Source: CAZLMW01 sp964560875
GTDB taxonomy: Bacteria > Myxococcota_A > UBA9042
Assembly: GCA_964560875.1 (NCBI GenBank)
Contig: CAZLMW010000178.1
Span: forward strand, 1-12,615
Length of the DNA stretch: 12,615 bases
Reading direction: 5' to 3'
Positions 6,878 to 12,615 of the stretch are shown piece by piece (the first letter of the stretch is position 1; each line of letters starts with the position of its first letter). The notes below the pieces were generated by a model. The model saw only the letters and a list, made by a program, of their open reading frames with translations, was not told the origin of the DNA and searched no databases. Position numbers and translations under genes: made by a program.

Positions 6878-9262
6878 TTAGTTCTTGAGGGTCTGGACCT
6901 TCAGGTCGTCGATGAACCAGCCCGGGGTCGTGTTGTTGACCGCGTCGATGGTGTCGAACGTGAAGCGAATCTTGACCTTCTTGCCGGCCGACTTGTCGAG
7001 CTTGATGGTGACGGTTTCCCAGGCCTTCTTGCCCTTCTTGTTGTCGAGCTCAACCTTGTCGAGGATGGTCTTGAAGTCGTCCTCCGACGTCTCGACGGTG
7101 CGGCGGTCGACCTGGCCCTTGCTGCCCTTATAGGTCTCGTTGTCGTGCCACGACCAGAACACCAGCTGGGTGTTCTTCTTCACGTCGATGACCTTGGAGA
7201 CCATTGTGCCCTTGCTGATCTTGGCGGTGCCGCCGTCCTTGGTCTCGTAGTTCTTGCCGTTGTTGAAGTTGGCCGTGCACTGCGGCGACTTGGCCTTGGG
7301 CTCGTCGGGCGTCTTGTCGATGGCCCAGCCGGTGACCTTGCCGTCCTCGGCCTTGGGCGAGAAGACCCAGGCGTTGGTGTTCTTGCCGCACTCGAACGGG
7401 TCGGACAGGACCTCGGTGCACTTGGTCGACAGCTTGCCGTTGCACGTACCCTTCATGCAGGCGTCGCTCTCGGTGCAGACATTACCGTCGTCGCACTGGC
7501 CGCCGTCCTTGGCGGGCGTGCTCTTGCAGTCCTTGGAGTAGGTCGACTTCTTCGTGCAGGCGTCGAGCGTGCAGGGGTTCTGGTCGTCGCAGGCGTTCTT
7601 GGTCTTGTCACCCTCGCACTTACCGCCGGCGCACTTGTCGCCGATTGTGCACGGGTCGCTATCGGTGCAGCTCTTGCCGTCCTTGGTCAGGTCCGGCTGG
7701 CCAGCGCAGGTGCCGCCGGTGCACTCGTCGTCCTTGGTGCAGGTGATGCCGTCGTTGCAGGAGCTGCCGTCCTTCTTGGGGGCCGCGTCGCACTTGCCGC
7801 CCATGCAGCTTTCGGTCGTGCACGAGTTGCCATCGCTGCAGCTGGACTTGTCTTTCTTCGGCTCGTTCTTGCACTTGCCGTCGGCCTTGTCGCAGCTATC
7901 GAGCGTGCAGGACTCGTCGTCGTTGCACTTGGAGACGCCGTAGCACGACCCGAAGCTGCTGCACTTGTCGTCTTTGGTGCACGGGTTCTTGTCGTCGCAC
8001 GCCTTGTCCTTTTGGACGGTGCCCTTGCACACGCCGTTGTCGCACTTGTCGTCCTTGGTGCACGTCTTGTCGTCGTCGCAGGTGGTGCCGTCCTTCTTCT
8101 TGTCGCCGAGGCACTTGCCGAACTCGTTGCACTTGGTGTTCTCGGTGCAGGGCTTGCCGTCGTCGCAGGTGTTGCCCTTGTTGGTCGGGGTGTTGACGCA
8201 GCCGATCTTGGCCATGCACTTGTCGAGCGTGCACTCGCTCTTGTCGTCGCACTTGTTCGGCTCGGCGCCCTTGCACTGGCCCTTCTCGCATTTGTCGCCA
8301 TTGGTGCACGGATCGCCATCGCTGCAGTTATCGCCGTCCTTCTTGTCGTCGCCGGCCGGGCTTTCGATGCACTTGCCGGTCTTGCACAGCATCTTGGTGT
8401 GGCAGAACGCCGACACGTAGCAGTAGGCGCCGTCGTTCTTGGCTTTGTTCACGCATTTGCCGTCGGCCTTGTCGCACGAGTCGGTGGTGCACGGCTCGTT
8501 GTCGTTGCACTTCTGGACGCCGGTGCAGCTGCCCCAGGACTGGCAGTAGTCGTCCTTGGTGCAGAGGTTGCCATCGTCGCACTTGCTGCCCTTGGGTTTG
8601 TTGGGCGCGTTGCATTTGCCCTTCTCGCACTTGCCGGCCGTCTTGCAGCCCGTGCCGTCGCCGCCGCACTTGCCACCGTCCGCGACGGGGTTGTGCTTGC
8701 AGGCGCCCTTTTCACAGGTGCTCGTCGTGCAGACGTTCTTGTCGTCACAGTCCTTGTCGACCTTGCACTCCGGCTTTTTGCACAGCGCGAGGTAGTCATC
8801 GCAGCAGTCCTTGAACGTCACGCATCCGCTGTCGCACTGGCACTTGGCGTCCTTGTCGTACTTGCCGCACTTGCCAACGCAGGAGAGGGGGCCACCGCCG
8901 CTGCTCGAGCCACCGTCGCTGCCATTGCTGGTCGCGTCACCGGTGGAGCCAGCGTCGGTCGACGTCGTAGTGTCCGCGACGCCGCCGCTGGACGAACCCG
9001 CGTCGATGCTGGAGCCGGCGTCGGCCGCGCCGCCGCTCGAGCTACCCGCGCCCGTGTCCGAAGAACCCGCGGTGTCACCCGCACCGCTGGACGACGAACC
9101 ACCCGAGCTGGCCGAATCGCTGCCCGCGTCGGTCGTGACGCCGCCGCCGCTGGACGAAGACGTGCCAGGCGTGGTGCCGGTTGAGCTCGTGCCGCAGGCC
9201 GCCAACAGGGCAATGCTCGTGATTGCGAGCGTGGTCGAGAGGTGCTGCGAAAGGTGCTTCAT
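6878..9262 (-). CDS. Large Cys-rich surface lipoprotein: SMB-like domain, 16 Cys repeats, C-terminal beta-sandwich-like domain
   Basis: The product has 794 residues. The signal peptide ends in a lipobox, LLAAC, with the lipidated cysteine at C23. Residues about 24-124 are a Ser/Gly/Ala/Thr/Asp tether. Residues 128-161 fit a somatomedin-B domain: eight cysteines spaced C-x3-C-x8-C-x-C-x3-C-x5-CC-x6-C, almost exactly that of vitronectin. Residues 172-607 hold 16 units of the form CDDGxxCTxxxCxxGxC, like the Dictyostelium-type (CTDC) repeats common in myxobacterial surface proteins. Residues about 618-794 are a Lys/Asp-rich beta domain ending KVKIRFTFD...PGWFIDDLKV, typical of MAM/jelly-roll-like extracellular modules. 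There are about 77 cysteines in total. A ribosome binding site GAGGA (minus strand, 9270-9274) lies 7 nt before the ATG. A surface, adhesion or matrix role is inferred from the architecture; no catalytic residues are recognised. aroDE follows 27 nt downstream. Confidence 0.88.
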   Translation of the reverse strand: MKHLSQHLSTTLAITSIALLAACGTSSTGTTPGTSSSSGGGVTTDAGSDSASSGGSSSSGAGDTAGSSDTGAGSSSGGAADAGSSIDAGSSSGGVADTTTSTDAGSTGDATSNGSDGGSSSGGGPLSCVGKCGKYDKDAKCQCDSGCVTFKDCCDDYLALCKKPECKVDKDCDDKNVCTTSTCEKGACKHNPVADGGKCGGDGTGCKTAGKCEKGKCNAPNKPKGSKCDDGNLCTKDDYCQSWGSCTGVQKCNDNEPCTTDSCDKADGKCVNKAKNDGAYCYVSAFCHTKMLCKTGKCIESPAGDDKKDGDNCSDGDPCTNGDKCEKGQCKGAEPNKCDDKSECTLDKCMAKIGCVNTPTNKGNTCDDGKPCTENTKCNEFGKCLGDKKKDGTTCDDDKTCTKDDKCDNGVCKGTVQKDKACDDKNPCTKDDKCSSFGSCYGVSKCNDDESCTLDSCDKADGKCKNEPKKDKSSCSDGNSCTTESCMGGKCDAAPKKDGSSCNDGITCTKDDECTGGTCAGQPDLTKDGKSCTDSDPCTIGDKCAGGKCEGDKTKNACDDQNPCTLDACTKKSTYSKDCKSTPAKDGGQCDDGNVCTESDACMKGTCNGKLSTKCTEVLSDPFECGKNTNAWVFSPKAEDGKVTGWAIDKTPDEPKAKSPQCTANFNNGKNYETKDGGTAKISKGTMVSKVIDVKKNTQLVFWSWHDNETYKGSKGQVDRRTVETSEDDFKTILDKVELDNKKGKKAWETVTIKLDKSAGKKVKIRFTFDTIDAVNNTTPGWFIDDLKVQTLKN
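7442..8749 (-). repeat. Array of 16 four-cysteine (CTDC-like) repeats within the lipoprotein gene
   Basis: Sixteen units of about 20-30 residues, each with four cysteines, cover residues 172-607. First cysteines fall at 172, 199, 228, 252, 281, 313, 338, 366, 395, 422, 446, 475, 502, 532, 558 and 590. The consensus is C-[DNS]-D-[GK]-x-x-C-T-x4-C-x(3-6)-C, with Asp/Lys-rich linkers. Units 2 and 5 are the most divergent (CGGDGTGC and CYVSAFC). The DNA shows the matching periodicity as recurrent 'gtcgtcgca' and 'ccttgcac'-like words on the plus strand. The regular acidic 'DDG/DDK' next to the first cysteine suggests metal- or disulfide-stabilised small domains; that is an inference. Confidence 0.85.
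8780..8881 (-). other. Region encoding the somatomedin-B-like domain
   Basis: Residues 128-161 contain all eight cysteines of the somatomedin B fold (128, 132, 141, 143, 147, 153, 154, 161), including the C-Q-C and D-C-C-D-D-Y segments that are hallmarks of the family. In vertebrate vitronectin, ENPP and PRG4 this small disulfide knot binds proteins. The match rests on spacing and on shared non-cysteine residues (K/Q before C, D after, DY before the last cysteine). Confidence 0.8.
8891..9193 (-). other. Low-complexity Ser/Gly/Asp tether of the lipoprotein
   Basis: Residues 24-124 consist almost wholly of Ser, Gly, Ala, Thr and Asp, with recurring SSSGG and DAGS words. Such stretches space a lipid-anchored domain away from the membrane and are probably disordered. 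The repetitive composition also explains the long open frames seen on the opposite strand here. Confidence 0.75.
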
Positions 9263-9576
9263 CTTGGGGTCCTCGGTGTTCGTTTCAACACGGCGGGTCG
9301 AACTGACGTTTTTGCTTATGTTTCCGGGCGGTTACACGCCACGCTTCAAGACATATGGGTACGGGGGCGCGCAAGTTAACGGCGAAAACCGCGCAAGGCA
9401 AGCGATTTCTGAGCGGAAGTGCTCCTCGTCGGGCGTCGCCGCCGGCTGCTGCTGGGCAATGCCGTGCTGTCGAAGGGGGCACGGTAACAATTCCCGCCCG
9501 GTGATGCGGCAAAAGGCGTTGGGCCACGGCGGCGAATTCTGGTAGACGGGCGCGGTCGACTCACCCGGATTTCGTC
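9263..9576. promoter_or_regulatory. Divergent intergenic region between two lipoprotein genes
   Basis: This 314-nt stretch separates the divergent starts at 9262 (minus) and 9577 (plus), so it should carry promoters for both, and for aroDE-aroA-aroC if these share the upstream transcript. Its left half (about 9280-9400) is less GC-rich than the genes around it. I find only a ribosome binding site for the minus gene (9270-9274) and a 6-bp inverted repeat, CCGTGC/GCACGG (9462-9467 and 9479-9484). No convincing -35/-10 pair with proper spacing, sigma-54 site, riboswitch or small RNA could be identified. Confidence 0.5.
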
Positions 9577-10779
9577 ATGAATCGCGCCCTCCCGTTCACC
9601 GCCGTCGGTCTTTGCGTCGCCCTCTCCGCCTGCGGCACTGGCAACCGCAACCCGTCGCCCGGCGCCGCGGCAACAACCGACGCCTCTGGCGCCGACGCTT
9701 CGGTCACGGATACCAGCGCGACCAACGACGCGAGTTCCAACGCTGGGCAAGACGATTCGGGGTCCAGCGCTTCCGACACTGGTCTCGCAGGCAACGACAC
9801 AGGCGGCGAATCGTCGGATGCCGGCGCGACCACGATCGACGCAGCCGCGCCCCAAGACGCCGGCCCTGCCGACGCGGGTCAGGTCGGGTGTCCGAAGGGC
9901 TGCACGCTCAAGGAAAAGTGCGTCGACGGCAAATGCGTCAAGCTCCCTCTGCCGTGCGGAGGCGCCTGCCCCAGCGGCATGTACTGCGACGGGACAAAGT
10001 GCATGGGATCGGGCTGCTCGTACCCGACGAAGTTCGGCCCGAATATCCAAAAGGTGAGCTATTTCCAGATCGCACAGAGCTCCCAGGGCTGCGACCTCGA
10101 CGGCAACAAGAAGCCCAACAACGTCTTTGGCAACATCCTCAAGCTCTACCCGGCGGTGAACACGGAGCTGAAAAAGAGCATCGACGACGGCCTCTTCGTG
10201 CTGCTCCTCGAAGCCCCCGAGTACAAGACCGATGGCACGACATTCGGCATCAACGGGCTGCTGGGCGACCTCGACTTCAGCAACAGCAAGTGCTCGCCGA
10301 CGAGTCCGTTCGCCAACTGCAAGTACACCGTCGACACGGACAACTACGCCGCTGGCCCATCGGGAACAACGTGCCCGGCGCAGGTTCATTTCGACCCGTC
10401 CACCGTCAAGAAGGGGGAGCTGCAAGCGGGCGGAACGAAAGGTCAGACCATCACGATCTCGCTGCCCATCGCGACGGGGCTCGATGTCACGTTGACGCAA
10501 GTGACGCTGCAGGGATACGTGAAGGGGCCCACCAAGTGGACCGAGACCAAGCCGGCCAAGCTCTGCGGCGTGATCACCAAGGACGACTTCGACAAGGCGA
10601 TCGACTCGGTGCCTGCCGATTCGTGGAAGCAGATCAACCTGACCAAAGAGCAGGTCAAGACGATCATCGCCGCGTTCGTCAACCCGGATATCGACATCAA
10701 CGGCGACGGCAAGAAGGACGCGATGAGCATCGCGATGCTGTTTGAGAGCGTCCCCGGTCAGATCTCGAAGATCCAATAG
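9577..10779 (+). CDS. Lipoprotein of unknown function with small Cys-rich module and EF-hand-like loop
   Basis: The product has 400 residues and belongs to no family I recognise. The signal peptide has a lipobox, VALSAC, with the lipid-attachment cysteine at C19. Residues about 20-103 form an Ala/Ser/Asp/Thr tether. Residues 105-147 are a compact Cys-rich module with nine cysteines (CPKGC...CVDGKC...CGGACPSGMYC...C), resembling small disulfide-knotted, EGF-like segments. The remaining ~250 residues contain five more cysteines and look like a globular, mainly beta domain with a helical end. Near the C-terminus, DIDINGDGKKDA (371-382) fits the start of an EF-hand/dockerin-type calcium loop. The start at 9577 gives a good lipoprotein signal, although its ribosome binding site is weak. 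Its divergent neighbour has the same lipobox-tether-Cys plan, which suggests a shared envelope role. It converges with the glutamate-synthase-like gene across 17 nt. Confidence 0.82.
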   Translation: MNRALPFTAVGLCVALSACGTGNRNPSPGAAATTDASGADASVTDTSATNDASSNAGQDDSGSSASDTGLAGNDTGGESSDAGATTIDAAAPQDAGPADAGQVGCPKGCTLKEKCVDGKCVKLPLPCGGACPSGMYCDGTKCMGSGCSYPTKFGPNIQKVSYFQIAQSSQGCDLDGNKKPNNVFGNILKLYPAVNTELKKSIDDGLFVLLLEAPEYKTDGTTFGINGLLGDLDFSNSKCSPTSPFANCKYTVDTDNYAAGPSGTTCPAQVHFDPSTVKKGELQAGGTKGQTITISLPIATGLDVTLTQVTLQGYVKGPTKWTETKPAKLCGVITKDDFDKAIDSVPADSWKQINLTKEQVKTIIAAFVNPDIDINGDGKKDAMSIAMLFESVPGQISKIQ

Positions 10780-10796
10780 GGCTCAGCTCGCAGCGT

Positions 10797-12392
10797 CTAC
10801 CAGCGTGCAGCGTCCCACGACGACGGTTGCGCCGCCATGACCGCGCGGTGAAACGCCTTGGGCAACGGGTCGCGTAGCAGCTCGCCGGGCTCCAGGTAGT
10901 CGTAGATCTCACCGTAGTGCTTGATATCGAACTGGTTGATGCGCCGGTGGATGTGCCACGGCCGCAGCTGGTCGGGGTGGGTAAGCCCGCTCGCCGCGAT
11001 GAGGTGCATGAAGCTCGCAACCGTGTTGCGCTGGTACTGGTAGGCACGCGGCCCCTTGTCGTCTATGACGAGTCCTTTCATCAGCTCGTTGTGCTGGGTC
11101 GCGACGCCGGTTGGGCAGTCGTTGGCGTTGCAGCGAAGGGCCTGGATGCAGCCGACCGCGAACATGAAGACGCGCGCCGCGGAGCACAGGTCGGCGCCGA
11201 TAGCGATGCGCTTGGCCATGTCAAAGCCGGTGGCAACCTGGCCGCTCGCGATGATCTTGATGTCCTTGCGCAGCTCGAAGCCGACCAGCGCGTTGTGCAC
11301 GAACACCAGAGATTCGGCCAGCGGCGCGCCAATGCGGTTCGCAAACTCCAGCGGCGCAGCGCCGGTTCCGCCTTCGCCACCATCGACCTGAATGTAATCG
11401 GGTGCGATGCCCGTCTCAAGCATCGCTTTGCAGATGGCGATGAACTCGCGCCGCTTGCCGAGGCAGAGCTTGATCCCGATGGGCTTGCCGCCGCTCAGTT
11501 CGCGCAGCTGCCCGACGAACTCCATCATGCCCGACGGCGTGGAAAACACCTTGTGCGACGGCGGAGAAACCACGTCCTGACCCAACGGCACGCCGCGAAT
11601 CCTCGCGATCTCCGGCGTGATCTTCGCCGCGGGAAGGATGCCGCCGTGCCCCGGCTTGGCACCTTGGCTCAGCTTGATCTCGATCATGCGAACAGACGGC
11701 TGCGCGGCCACCTCCTTGAACAGGCCCGGCTCGAAGCCACCGTCCTTGGCCCGGCAGCCGAAGTAGCCGGTGCCGAGCTGCCAACACAGGTCTCCGCCGT
11801 GTTTGAGGTGGTACGGGCTGACCGATCCCTCGCCGGTGTTGTGATAGAAGCCGCCCATCTTCGCGCCGATGTTGAGCGATTCGACCGCGTTCTTGCTCAG
11901 CGAGCCGAAGCTCATCGCCGAGATGTTGAGCAGCGACGCGTCGTACGGCTGGGTGCACGCCGGGCCGCCGATGCGGATTCGCGGCGGCTCGTCATGGCCC
12001 TCGTGCGGCGCAAGGCTGTGGTTCATCCACTCGTAGCCGATGTCGTAGACGTCGAGCTGCGTTCCAAAAGGCGACGTGTCGCGGATGCCCTTGGCGCGCT
12101 GATAGGCGACAGCGCGGCGGTTTCGGTCGAACGGGCGTCCGTCGATGTTGTCCTCGATGAAATACTGCTGGATCTCTGGGCGGATCATCTCCAGCAGGTA
12201 GCGGCCGTGTCCGATGACAGGAAAGTTGCGCAGGATCGCGTGCTTCTTCTGCGTCACATCGCGAATCCCGATGAGCATCAGCGGCCCGACGACCACGAAC
12301 GCCCAGAGAACGGGCTTCCAAACGAGGGACGTCAGCAGCATCCCCGCGATGACTACGGAGCACGTGACATAGAAAATCTGGCGAGCGTGCAC
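10797..12392 (-). CDS. Membrane-anchored FMN-binding glutamate synthase-like protein
   Basis: The 531-residue protein matches the central FMN/Fe-S (synthase) domain of glutamate synthase large subunits. Seen are IEIKLSQGAKPGHGG (237-251), QVDGGEGGTGAAP (335-347), ASGQVATG (382-389) and a 3Fe-4S cluster motif C415-x5-C421-x4-C426 within CIQALRCNANDCPTGVATQ. It lacks the N-terminal glutamine amidotransferase domain and the C-terminal GXGXG domain of full GltB, and no gltD lies nearby. Two hydrophobic segments (about 7-25 and 28-43) should anchor it in the inner membrane with the catalytic domain in the cytoplasm. This fits the stand-alone 'FMN-binding glutamate synthase family' (B. subtilis YerD type), whose substrate is not established. 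The start is GTG at 12392, preceded by a clear GGGAGG. A palindrome at 12406-12421 may control it. Confidence 0.9.
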   Translation of the reverse strand: MHARQIFYVTCSVVIAGMLLTSLVWKPVLWAFVVVGPLMLIGIRDVTQKKHAILRNFPVIGHGRYLLEMIRPEIQQYFIEDNIDGRPFDRNRRAVAYQRAKGIRDTSPFGTQLDVYDIGYEWMNHSLAPHEGHDEPPRIRIGGPACTQPYDASLLNISAMSFGSLSKNAVESLNIGAKMGGFYHNTGEGSVSPYHLKHGGDLCWQLGTGYFGCRAKDGGFEPGLFKEVAAQPSVRMIEIKLSQGAKPGHGGILPAAKITPEIARIRGVPLGQDVVSPPSHKVFSTPSGMMEFVGQLRELSGGKPIGIKLCLGKRREFIAICKAMLETGIAPDYIQVDGGEGGTGAAPLEFANRIGAPLAESLVFVHNALVGFELRKDIKIIASGQVATGFDMAKRIAIGADLCSAARVFMFAVGCIQALRCNANDCPTGVATQHNELMKGLVIDDKGPRAYQYQRNTVASFMHLIAASGLTHPDQLRPWHIHRRINQFDIKHYGEIYDYLEPGELLRDPLPKAFHRAVMAAQPSSWDAARW

Positions 12393-12396
12393 GAGG

Positions 12397-12402
12397 CCTC
12401 CC
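12397..12402 (-). promoter_or_regulatory. Ribosome binding site for the glutamate-synthase-like gene
   Basis: GGGAGG on the minus strand lies 4 nt before the GTG at 12392. It is the best Shine-Dalgarno match in the window and supports GTG as the initiation codon. Translation from here yields the two hydrophobic segments directly. Confidence 0.7.
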
Positions 12403-12405
12403 TGG

Positions 12406-12421
12406 TCTCAGCGAGCTGAGA
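12406..12421. promoter_or_regulatory. Short palindrome next to the start of the glutamate-synthase-like gene (possible operator)
   Basis: TCTCAGC and GCTGAGA form perfect 7-bp arms around a 2-nt GA spacer. The site ends 13 nt before the GTG start of the minus-strand gene, just upstream of its ribosome binding site. Such a compact dyad could bind a dimeric repressor. No -10/-35 elements were identified with confidence around it, so function is an inference. Confidence 0.35.
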
Positions 12422-12458
12422 TGGTGGATATGCAGAGATAAGGACGGCCAAAACGTAG

Positions 12459-12493
12459 CGGGCCGGCGCGCTTTGGTACAGCGCGCCGGCCCG
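12459..12493 (-). terminator. Perfect 14-bp inverted repeat, possible terminator or regulatory hairpin
   Basis: The arms CGGGCCGGCGCGCT (12459-12472) and AGCGCGCCGGCCCG (12480-12493) are exactly complementary around the 7-nt loop TTGGTAC. On the minus strand the hairpin is followed after 5 nt by only four T residues (12450-12453), so it is at best a weak intrinsic terminator in that direction. No T-run follows it on the plus strand. It lies between two apparently divergent genes, where a terminator is not obviously needed; an operator, an attenuator or a mobile-element trace are alternatives. The repeat itself is certain, its role is not. Confidence 0.45.
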
Positions 12494-12516
12494 AACGGTG
12501 CCTACGAGACGACTAG

Positions 12517-12615
12517 ATGTGCCGGGCACGAGTGCTGAGCCGTTTTTCTTGCCATGTGATCCCGGAGCAGTACGAAGCCGACGTGCGCAAGATCTGCCAG
12601 ACCTACGCGCAGGCG
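12517..12615 (+). CDS. 5' end of an unidentified reading frame, cut by the window end
   Basis: After an in-frame TAG (12514-12516) the frame starts with ATG and stays open for 33 codons to the window end. From about codon 14 (GTG at 12556) onward, 18 of the next 19 codons end in G or C, which is the coding signature of this genome; the first 13 codons do not show it. So the true start may be the GTG at 12556, or the beginning may be a degraded remnant. The peptide VIPEQYEADVRKICQTYAQA faintly recalls a stretch that precedes the catalytic DEK in IS630-type transposases. That rests on memory of short patterns only. There is no strong ribosome binding site. Confidence 0.35.
   Translation, partial: MCRARVLSRFSCHVIPEQYEADVRKICQTYAQA

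Noticed and set aside
7442..8749. Possible CRISPR-like or tandem DNA repeat array
   Set aside because: The periodicity follows codons of Cys-rich protein repeats; units vary in length and sequence with no identical repeats separated by unique spacers.
7145..9184. Very long plus-strand open frame (679 codons) opposite the Cys-rich lipoprotein gene
   Set aside because: The translation is almost only Ala, Val, Leu, Gly and Arg in a repeat pattern that mirrors the Cys/Asp/Lys repeats. It has no domain or credible start. It results from codon bias in a repetitive GC-rich gene.
9376..10776. Minus-strand 466-codon open frame opposite the second lipoprotein
   Set aside because: The plus strand has a proper signal peptide, lipobox and Cys module. 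The opposite frame is Arg/Val/Ala-rich without features.
10917..12419. Plus-strand 500-codon open frame opposite the glutamate-synthase-like gene
   Set aside because: It is antisense to a gene with clear catalytic motifs; the composition (Arg, Ala, Asp, Val rich) is typical of shadow frames in GC-rich DNA.

Overview
The window is GC-rich, densely coded bacterial chromosome. Two lipoproteins have long Ser/Gly/Ala/Asp-rich tethers followed by Cys-rich modules, one of them with many 'CDDGxxCT' repeats. That style is typical of Myxococcota/Bradymonadota-like (former deltaproteobacterial) genomes. This taxonomic guess is an inference from protein style, not from a marker gene.

Layout. Left, plus strand: the 3' end of a fructosamine-kinase-family gene (1-444), then a soluble pyridine nucleotide transhydrogenase (sthA, 513-1919), followed 7 nt later by a secreted, probably outer-membrane protein of unknown function (1927-2949). 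Centre, minus strand: a shikimate-pathway cluster read from right to left, a fused 3-dehydroquinate dehydratase/shikimate dehydrogenase (aroDE, 5345-6850), EPSP synthase (aroA, 4071-5348) and chorismate synthase (aroC, 2977-4074). Both junctions are ATGA stop/start overlaps. Directly upstream of aroDE, with only 27 nt between, lies a 794-residue Cys-rich lipoprotein (6878-9262) with a somatomedin-B-like domain, 16 four-cysteine repeats and a C-terminal beta-sandwich-like domain. A second, divergent lipoprotein (9577-10779, plus) shares the architecture on a smaller scale and faces it across a 314-nt intergenic region. Right, minus strand: a membrane-anchored, FMN-dependent glutamate-synthase-like protein (10797-12392). 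The last ~220 nt hold a palindrome next to its start, a perfect 14-bp inverted repeat, and the 5' end of an unidentified plus-strand reading frame.

How they work together. The three aro genes encode four activities that turn 3-dehydroquinate into chorismate, except for shikimate kinase, which is not in the window. The transhydrogenase, the aro enzymes and the glutamate-synthase-like protein are metabolic; the two lipoproteins and the putative barrel protein belong to the cell envelope. I see no tRNA, rRNA, CRISPR array, complete insertion sequence or defence system. The most distinctive items are the SMB/Cys-repeat lipoprotein apparently sharing a transcript with aromatic amino acid biosynthesis, and the AroD-AroE fusion.
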